From: an uncultured Clostridia bacterium
GTDB taxonomy: Bacteria; Bacillota; Clostridia; Oscillospirales; Acutalibacteraceae
Length of the DNA stretch: 19,184 bases
Assembly (NCBI GenBank): GCA_946002045.1
Contig: CAMFYM010000015.1
Span: 1-19,184, forward strand
Reading direction: 5' to 3'
The position numbers were made by a program, and so were the translations under genes. Shown here one piece after another: positions 13,801 through 19,184 of this stretch; the stretch's first letter is position 1, and each line of letters begins with the position of its first letter. The notes under the pieces were generated by a model, which saw only the letters and a list, made by a program, of their open reading frames with translations, did no database searches and had not been told where the DNA came from.

Positions 13801-14341
13801 TAAACCTTAAAATCCTTTTAATCAAATCAATAAAGAACTTATCATTATTAGGTAAGGTAAATGCGTTAACAAGCTTTATAAAGCCTTTGTTGCCTTTTTC
13901 AAATTCATCATCAATTACTTCGTTTATAACAGAATCCTCAATTAGCTGAAGCTCGCTATCCTCTATAATCTTAAAATCTTGGTTTATTGATAAATTATAG
14001 AAATTCTCCCTTACAAGCTCAATACAAAAAGCATCAACCGTGCAAATTTTTGCGTTTGATAATAAAGACAACTGGCGCTTATATAATTCGTTTTGTTTAT
14101 TTTCTTTTATGAGTATATTAAGCGATGATGCAATTCTGCTTTTCATTTCAGCAGCTGCTGCGTTAGTAAATGTAACGATTAAAAGCTTGTCAATATCAAC
14201 AGGATTTTTTGGATTGGTGATAAGGCTGATTACACGCTCAACAAGAACGGCAGTTTTGCCCGAGCCTGCTGCTGCGCTAACAAGTATATTTCTGTTTCTT
14301 GCGTTAATTGCATTACTTTGTGGTTGTGTCCACTTACGCAT
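10853..14341 (-). CDS. addA: AddA, helicase-nuclease subunit of AddAB
   Basis: ATP-dependent 3'-5' helicase and nuclease that, with AddB, resects double-strand breaks up to Chi for RecA loading (the RecBCD equivalent of Firmicutes). It has 1162 residues, near the family norm of about 1200. UvrD-type motifs are in order: Walker A AAAGSGKT (23-30), motif II VDEYQDTN (397-404), GDIKQSIYRFR, SVHHSKGLEFPV and RVLYVALTRAKEQ. The RecB-type nuclease motif VDYKTD near the C-terminus has D1110 and K1112. I choose ATG 14341 (MRKWTQPQSNAI), 10 nt from AGGAG (14356-14352). An in-frame ATG at 14350 is only 1 nt from that SD. It overlaps addB by 8 nt. Confidence 0.96.
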   Translation of the reverse strand: MRKWTQPQSNAINARNRNILVSAAAGSGKTAVLVERVISLITNPKNPVDIDKLLIVTFTNAAAAEMKSRIASSLNILIKENKQNELYKRQLSLLSNAKICTVDAFCIELVRENFYNLSINQDFKIIEDSELQLIEDSVINEVIDDEFEKGNKGFIKLVNAFTLPNNDKFFIDLIKRILRFIYAQPFPYKWLDRAISSYSPDIEFTKTIWYEYINVQLKKLLDLGKKLIEENRALVKFEDEKLNAKFNDLFDNDLTEFTRFENAYKKSWNDLVYEREAKFSSLPPTTKIDSSIAVLIKNNREIYKGILTKEIPSFFVSDQDEYKNDMTELTEILCSLSEIVKECDKRIMLEKRERNSFSFSDTEHFAIDLLFKLNEKDEIIKTDLADNLSSSFYEILVDEYQDTNEAQDLLYKYLSNGKNLFAVGDIKQSIYRFRLAMPHIFNQKKKEYLPYNEFDNEAYSKIILDRNFRSRKGICSFVNFIFSNIMSEEIGELDYNSEEFLNCGAEYKDTPIPSAQIKILNGVKGEDTDKLEATYIAQTIINKINSKEQIKDGETYRDIRYGDFVILIRSLKNHINNYSEVLTDYGIPVICDNSTNLFDNQEIKMLMSLLRTIDNPTQDIPLLSTMMSPLYGFTPRDMAEIKIESKSSSLHKSVFSSKNQRVIEFLNDISALRKISVTMSVAGFIRYLVDDKGLVAYINAMGNGEQRYQNILKLISFANNFDNGVNVGLTAFVRYIDKIIATDKNVESAKLSVGNEDAVTIMSVHHSKGLEFPVCIYAGTNRQYNKSDLYDKLLLNTHLGLGIKCHNEESLYQYKTIPYAVIKDKNTIELMSENLRVLYVALTRAKEQFITFITCDNLESKIKKLSSCIIDEHISPYMLKKRNSDAELFLLCSLLHPQGKVLRDFIDRDIKPQVTDFDLDIEIKDEIMLSSDSKITDFVPANEEIIKQIKNKLDFSYEGCNLQNISAKLTASTLDSVDRGFEYITSSKPSFMNKAGLTPAQRGTAMHCFMQHCSFNDAKANLDAEIVRLVDSGFITSAQAESLDKDKLKSFFNSELYNKMIASNNIYREIKVSSFVKANQVYDVDSDENILVQGIADCVFEEDDGLVLVDYKTDYVKDESELLEKYKKQIMFYKDAVSKTLKKDVKQAILYSFSLNKVCCYK

Positions 14342-17300
14342 TATCACCATACTCCTTTCTCAACATTTCCTTAACCTTTTCATTCGACAAATCATCAAGC
14401 ACCCTGTTTTCAATTGTCTTTACGCTTGCACAAACATCAGAATAATCACAATAATCACAAATACAATCGTGAGTTTTATTTTTAATCGGATTTCTGTAAA
14501 TCTTACCCATATGCAAATCCATACCCATTTGAGCAACAAGAGCATTGATTTTTTTATGGATAAGTCCTAACTCCTCAAGGGATGCAAGCTCACCTGTAAT
14601 TTCGCCGTTTTTCTTGATTTTAACAGGTATATATTTACCCTCAAGTTCGTGCTCCATAGCCATTGCTATTTCGCCGTTATCATCAGAAAGAACAATGCCC
14701 TTCATCTTAAAAGAGGCTGATTCCTCACCGGAAAGCTTACTGTCTGCATCTTTTTTTGAATCAAAGCTAAACATATTTCGTGATGAGTGCATATAAAGCA
14801 CACCGGCAGGCGTACCGTAAAAGCTTGAGCTTTTATCCTCCCAAATAGAAAACAGATATACGAACATTTGCAAATTCAAGCCATACATAATGTCAGACAG
14901 ATTGAACTGCTTATTACCTGATTTATAATCAACTACTCTAACAAATTTTTCGCCGTTCTTTTCCAGAGTGTCAACACGGTCAATAGAGCCTCTGATTTGT
15001 ATAGTACCACCGTCATCAAGCTTCAGCACCTCAGGCTTAACTAAACCGTCCTTATCAATTCCAAGCTCAAATGCAGTTGCCTCAAAATCACAGCATTTAA
15101 ATTCCTGTGCCAAATGAATTACAACACTGTAAATCAACTTTGACAAACGATTGTAGTTGTATTTGAATCTAACCGTAACATCACTGACATTACCCATTTG
15201 AGTTTTAAAATAATCGTCAATAAATTTATCTACAATATTTATTATTTCATTTTCTGTCATTTGGGACAAATTTTTACTGCCATAAGCAGACAAAATCATT
15301 TCAAGCACATAGTGAATAATTGTTCCTCGCTTCATAGGATCAATTTCTGCCTTTGTTCTTGGACGGGCATTAAGACCGAATTTACAGAAATATTTGAAGG
15401 AGCAATTATAAAAATCCTCAAGCCTTGATGCAGAAATATACATATTGTAATCAAATAAAGATGTAGATATAGTTTTATCTTCAATAGTTGATTGTAAATT
15501 TTCTGCAAGTGATTTTACTGCATTGAATTTATTACTGTTTTCAAAATATTTTTTTAGAGATGAATAAAATTCCTTATTAACAAGATAGTTTTCACTCATA
15601 AGCTCAAAGGAATTTTTTTCTGTTTCTATTAAATCAATATCGCTCCTGCTTGAAATATTATCATTTTTTAGTTCGGGAAAAATACTGTTTATTGATGAAA
15701 CAATCTCTGACGGTGCACCGTCCTTACTGTTACCTCCAATAAATGAAACAAACAGCCTTTCTTCAGGAGCAGCGCATGCCATATAAGCAAAATATCTTTC
15801 CTGTAAAGCAAGTATTTCTCCATATGAATAAAGCTTAAAATCGTTTTCAAGCATTATTCTTCGGTCATTTTCGGACAGGAGTCCACCACCGGAAACTGTC
15901 TTGGGAAATTCTCCCTCATTAGCGCCTAATATGAAAACGAATTTAGGATTATCTGTCCTAATTCTGTCTGCCTGACCGATTTGGACATTATCAATTCCAA
16001 TAGGAATTGAGCCTAAATCCTCAGTAGAAATAACCATAGAAAAAATTTTAGAAAAATCCTTAATGCTTATTGGTGTGTCACCGAGAATTTCAGGCAGAGT
16101 GCCAAGGATATTCATAACCATATCCCAAACCTCTCCCTGCTGAAATGCGAGGGCACTATGATTACTGTTATACAACTCAACAGCATTGTTTTTTATAATT
16201 TTATCTGCTGTAAAAATAATAAGTGTATTATAGATTTCCTCGCAGATTTTTAACGCATTGGCGTTTTTGACTTGCTTTTTAAAGCGAGCAATAGGCGTAA
16301 TAAGCCTTTTTCTAATATCGTTAATCCTTGATAATTCTGATTTGTCATAATCTGTAATTTCGCTTACAAAGCCTTTTGTAGAGCCCTCAAAATCCTTTGT
16401 CCACTTTAAGCCGTTAATGTTCCATAGATATATGTAGTTTTCGAGTAGATTTATCTCTTCATCAGCAATATCAGTCAATCCTGTTTTTGCAAGACTTAAA
16501 ATATCATCACTTTTTAAAGAATAGTTTACGCATCTAAATAAATATTCAATGAACACAACTAAAGGCTGACACTTAATAGGTTGTCTTTCATCATTAAAAA
16601 AGGGTATTTCGTATTTTTTTAATGTTGTAGTTAGCTCATCCCTGTATTTATCTAAATCTCTTGTAATAATAGTAATATCCTTTGCTTTATAGCCCTTTCT
16701 CAGCAAGGTCCTAATCTGTCTTGCCAATTCACAGCATTCATCTGTAATATTCTTTGCAGCATAAACTGACACATTGTCACACTTGCTTGTAATTCTATCA
16801 AAATCATCAGAAAAAATATTTCTTTCAACAGCCAGCAAATCACTGTTTTTTGCACGATAATTTGTCTTTAAAATACTTTCTTTAACTTCTACATTAGATT
16901 TATTAGCAATCTTTTTTATGATTTTTGCAGAATTATTAACATATGTAAAAAGGCTGTAATTATCATCATCTGCATTATCTGTGCAAAGAGTAATCGTGAC
17001 GCATTTTGCTTCCTTAATAATCAGCTCAAGTATTTTATACTCCTGTGCAACAAATCCGTTAAATCCGTCAATATAGACTATTTTATCGGCAAAGTAATTC
17101 TTATCCTTAATTCTATTGTAAAGCCTTGTAAGCTCGTTTGAGGAATCGAGATACCTGTTATCAATTATATCTTCATATGACCTGATTATCCTTGCAATAT
17201 CAGTCAGCTTTCTGTAAAGAGTTTCGTTATCAATACCCTTTGAAAGTGATTCAATTTCATAGGAGCCAAGATTGCAGGACTTCATTTCGTCATAAATTTT

Positions 17301-17663
17301 AACCATTGAATTAACAAATGTCAGGCTGTCGAGCTTTTTGTTAAATAAGGTCAAATCATCCTTAACACCGTCAATAGCCTCCATCATTAAAACTGCTTTA
17401 CTTCCCTTTGATAAAACAGGCAAATTATCTTTACCGTATTTATCGGCTACTGCATCACAAATTCTTGTAAATGATGAATTATCAACATAGGAAATACCGT
17501 GTTCGCCTAATTGTGTCAATAATCTCTTTTCGCTGACAAGAGAGTATTGCTCCGGAGTTATAAGCAGAATATCACTACATCCGTTATCTACATCACTTTT
17601 AATAGAGTTAAACACATATTCAGTTTTACCTGTGCCGGAACGGCCAAAAACCAAATTTAGCAT
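14334..17663 (-). CDS. addB: AddB, helicase-like/nuclease subunit of AddAB
   Basis: Partner of AddA; contributes a second RecB-family nuclease and recognises Chi. It has 1109 residues, slightly shorter than B. subtilis AddB (about 1166). Walker A GRSGTGKT is at 7-14. The nuclease motif VDYKSG is at 911-916 (D912, K914). The iron-sulphur cluster ligands are complete: C754 (FYNCSFKYFC) and C1069, C1072, C1078 (CDYCDYSDVC, i.e. CxxCx5C). The SD AAGGTGA overlaps the stop of the DUF2461 gene 8 nt upstream, so it belongs to the same transcript. The addB-addA order is that of Firmicutes. Confidence 0.96.
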   Translation of the reverse strand: MLNLVFGRSGTGKTEYVFNSIKSDVDNGCSDILLITPEQYSLVSEKRLLTQLGEHGISYVDNSSFTRICDAVADKYGKDNLPVLSKGSKAVLMMEAIDGVKDDLTLFNKKLDSLTFVNSMVKIYDEMKSCNLGSYEIESLSKGIDNETLYRKLTDIARIIRSYEDIIDNRYLDSSNELTRLYNRIKDKNYFADKIVYIDGFNGFVAQEYKILELIIKEAKCVTITLCTDNADDDNYSLFTYVNNSAKIIKKIANKSNVEVKESILKTNYRAKNSDLLAVERNIFSDDFDRITSKCDNVSVYAAKNITDECCELARQIRTLLRKGYKAKDITIITRDLDKYRDELTTTLKKYEIPFFNDERQPIKCQPLVVFIEYLFRCVNYSLKSDDILSLAKTGLTDIADEEINLLENYIYLWNINGLKWTKDFEGSTKGFVSEITDYDKSELSRINDIRKRLITPIARFKKQVKNANALKICEEIYNTLIIFTADKIIKNNAVELYNSNHSALAFQQGEVWDMVMNILGTLPEILGDTPISIKDFSKIFSMVISTEDLGSIPIGIDNVQIGQADRIRTDNPKFVFILGANEGEFPKTVSGGGLLSENDRRIMLENDFKLYSYGEILALQERYFAYMACAAPEERLFVSFIGGNSKDGAPSEIVSSINSIFPELKNDNISSRSDIDLIETEKNSFELMSENYLVNKEFYSSLKKYFENSNKFNAVKSLAENLQSTIEDKTISTSLFDYNMYISASRLEDFYNCSFKYFCKFGLNARPRTKAEIDPMKRGTIIHYVLEMILSAYGSKNLSQMTENEIINIVDKFIDDYFKTQMGNVSDVTVRFKYNYNRLSKLIYSVVIHLAQEFKCCDFEATAFELGIDKDGLVKPEVLKLDDGGTIQIRGSIDRVDTLEKNGEKFVRVVDYKSGNKQFNLSDIMYGLNLQMFVYLFSIWEDKSSSFYGTPAGVLYMHSSRNMFSFDSKKDADSKLSGEESASFKMKGIVLSDDNGEIAMAMEHELEGKYIPVKIKKNGEITGELASLEELGLIHKKINALVAQMGMDLHMGKIYRNPIKNKTHDCICDYCDYSDVCASVKTIENRVLDDLSNEKVKEMLRKEYGDNA

Positions 17664-17671
17664 AATTCACC

Positions 17672-18397
17672 TTATCTTCTGTAATAATCATCAGGGCTGA
17701 TAAGTCCCTGCATCATCATATTATCATAAGCCTTGATAAAAAAATCGTACATAGGACGTGAAATATCAAAAGCTAATTTTAACTCGTCAATTAAGGAGCT
17801 GTTGTTAATTCTCGACATATCATCACTGTAATAAGTGAATGACATATTTTTTGCCATTAGGTATTTTTTTAATTCCTGAGGAGCATCAGGGTACATATCC
17901 TTTTTGTAAGCATCGCTGTATTCATATTTAAAGCCTGCCTGTTCACAGGACCTTACTGCCTCAAGCCATTCCTCGGGATTCTCTAATATCAGCTTGTGAA
18001 CCTCTTTAAATAATGACGGCTTGTGGAGCCAAAAAACAAGACCGTAACCGAATGATGACGGAAAAAACTCAAAAAAATAAAAAGGAGCACTTGGATATTC
18101 GTTTTTATATCTTCTAAAAAACATCCACATATTTTCTCTGTATTTAATTTTATTCCTGTTACCCCTTGTATCTCTGTAAATTCTTGATACAGACTTAACA
18201 GGATCGGTCATCATTTTGTCGTCAATATCGATAACAAGTTCGCTTAAATCAAGCATAATCTGTCGCATGGGAACAGTTATGCCTTGCTTTAATTTCTCTT
18301 TATTCTCCTCATAGAAGGCTTTTGAATCATTAAATCTGTTTAAGCATAGCAGTTCAATGCTTTCAGGCTTTATACCGTTGAAATTGTAATTGCTCAT
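17672..18397 (-). CDS. DUF2461 domain-containing protein, function unknown
   Basis: A 241-residue soluble protein. The pattern NRFNDSKAFYEENKEKLKQG (20-39), SRIYRDTRGNRNKIKYRENM (71-90) and the aromatic-rich centre (YFFEFFPSSFGYGLVFW) match the DUF2461/TIGR02453 family, whose biochemical function is unknown. I start at ATG 18397 (MSNYNFNG), because it overlaps the upstream stop as ATGA and has AAGGA 9 nt away. A longer frame from 18445 would run deeper into the upstream gene without that support. It lies 8 nt before addB, in one operon with addBA; whether it takes part in DNA repair is unknown. Confidence 0.8.
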   Translation of the reverse strand: MSNYNFNGIKPESIELLCLNRFNDSKAFYEENKEKLKQGITVPMRQIMLDLSELVIDIDDKMMTDPVKSVSRIYRDTRGNRNKIKYRENMWMFFRRYKNEYPSAPFYFFEFFPSSFGYGLVFWLHKPSLFKEVHKLILENPEEWLEAVRSCEQAGFKYEYSDAYKKDMYPDAPQELKKYLMAKNMSFTYYSDDMSRINNSSLIDELKLAFDISRPMYDFFIKAYDNMMMQGLISPDDYYRR

Positions 18398-19184
18398 TTT
18401 AACAATCCTTTGTTTTCCATTTGTTGCGCTGCTAACATAGCGCAAATTTTAGCACTGTGAAAATTAAGTCCACCCTGTATCCAAGCGTAATACGGTTCTC
18501 TTATGGGAGCGTCTGCCGATAGCTCAATAGAAGAACCAAGAGTAAATGCACCTGCTGCCATAACTACCTTGCTGTCATAACCCGGCATATCCCAAGGCTC
18601 AGGCAACACAAAGCTATCAATAGGACTTCCACTTTGTATTCCCTGACAAAATGCCACAAGGCTTTCAGGATTTTCAAGTCCTAATGACTGAACAATATCA
18701 TGCCTTATTTCGTTATATTTCGGAGTAACATCATATCCAAAGCTACCAAACAAGGCAGAAATATAAACTGCACTTTTAAGGGCTTCGCCAACTGTGTGTG
18801 GTGCATAAAAAAGACCCATATACAGCTCTCTGTTCATACCTAAGGTTGCACCTACCTCTTTACCTAATCCGGGTGTTGTTAGCCTGTATGCACATTTTTT
18901 AACTAAATCCTTCCTTCCTGCAATATAACCACCGGTTGTGGCAATACCACCACCGGCATTTTTTATCAGCGAGCCGGCAATTAAATCTGCACCAATCTGT
19001 GTTGGCTCCTGCTTTTCAACAAATTCACCGTAGCAGTTGTCAACCATAACAATGGTGTTAGGATTTTTGCTTTTAACAATTTCGCAAACTCTGCCTATTT
19101 CGTCAACAGACAGGCTTGGTCTAAGCTCGTATCCCCTACTCCTTTGGATATATACCATTGTTACGGTATCATCAACAGCCTCTT
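18394..19184 (-). CDS. Methionine gamma-lyase family (aluminium resistance protein-like) PLP enzyme, N-terminus outside window
   Basis: Fold-type I pyridoxal-phosphate enzyme of the family usually annotated 'methionine gamma-lyase family' or 'aluminium resistance protein' (PF06838-type). The frame stays open to the window edge, and residues before the first internal Met (EAVDDTVT, then MVYIQRSRGY) fit the family, so this is a truncated view of a longer gene. VMVDNCYGEFVE holds the PLP-ring aspartate, and GSLIKNAGGGIATTGGYIAG holds the probable Schiff-base lysine. PGLGKEVG, APHTVGEALK and the C-terminal HSAKICAMLAAQQM segment are also typical. The real substrate is uncertain. Its TGA overlaps the ATG of the DUF2461 gene (ATGA), so the two are translationally coupled. 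Confidence 0.88.
   Translation of the reverse strand, partial: EAVDDTVTMVYIQRSRGYELRPSLSVDEIGRVCEIVKSKNPNTIVMVDNCYGEFVEKQEPTQIGADLIAGSLIKNAGGGIATTGGYIAGRKDLVKKCAYRLTTPGLGKEVGATLGMNRELYMGLFYAPHTVGEALKSAVYISALFGSFGYDVTPKYNEIRHDIVQSLGLENPESLVAFCQGIQSGSPIDSFVLPEPWDMPGYDSKVVMAAGAFTLGSSIELSADAPIREPYYAWIQGGLNFHSAKICAMLAAQQMENKGLLK

Noticed and set aside
14040..14570. Plus-strand 176-codon frame over the addA/addB junction, and other long antisense frames within radA, addA, addB and asd
   Set aside because: They are antisense shadows of well-identified genes, without SD sites or recognisable domains.
18398..18445. Longer start for the DUF2461 protein
   Set aside because: It would overlap the PLP enzyme gene by more than 50 bp without a good SD; the ATGA overlap at 18394-18397 is the better start.

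Overview
The window is low-GC DNA with compact, mostly housekeeping genes. It looks like the chromosome of an anaerobic, endospore-forming Firmicute of the class Clostridia, most likely a Ruminococcus/Oscillospirales-type gut bacterium. The support is AddAB rather than RecBCD, an archaeal-type aspartate-semialdehyde dehydrogenase, the sporulation-linked genes spoIIR, a spoIIM-like gene and cwlD, a methionine gamma-lyase-family 'aluminium resistance' protein, and strong Shine-Dalgarno (SD) sites (AGGAGG or GGTGAT). The species assignment is inference. I see no prophage, insertion sequence, CRISPR array, restriction or toxin-antitoxin locus.

Layout. (1) Positions 1-607, minus strand: 5' part of asd, cut by the window edge. 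(2) 772-4482, plus strand: queA and tgt (queuosine tRNA modification), yajC with its own promoter (Sec translocase accessory), a strong terminator, then two small polytopic membrane proteins (TIGR04086-like and SpoIIM-like). (3) 4472-7868, minus strand: cwlD-radA as a tight two-gene unit, a 358-bp intergenic region rich in symmetrical sequence, then a Xer-type tyrosine recombinase that overlaps the SpoIIM-like gene tail to tail. (4) 7990-9205, plus strand: a D-2-hydroxyacid dehydrogenase, then a tandem tRNA-Leu(UAA)-tRNA-Leu(CAA) unit with a near-consensus promoter and a terminator. (5) 9237-19184, minus strand: a run transcribed leftwards, consisting of a PLP enzyme (partial), a DUF2461 protein, addB, addA, rpmE, yigZ and spoIIR.

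How the genes work together. AddAB, RadA and the Xer recombinase cover double-strand-break resection, branched-DNA processing and chromosome-dimer resolution. SpoIIR, the SpoIIM-like protein and CwlD belong to forespore-mother-cell signalling, engulfment and cortex maturation. QueA and Tgt are consecutive players in queuosine formation, but no preQ1 riboswitch is visible.

I found no convincing new multi-gene system. The most interesting signals are regulatory. At 3443-3482 the 3' arm of the yajC terminator is also the only SD of the next gene. Another terminator stops just short of the yigZ SD. A hairpin covers the spoIIR SD. Upstream of the Xer recombinase, four copies of a TTTCTATCGG-like decamer are clustered around a candidate promoter, and a second strong promoter has a palindrome over its expected start site.
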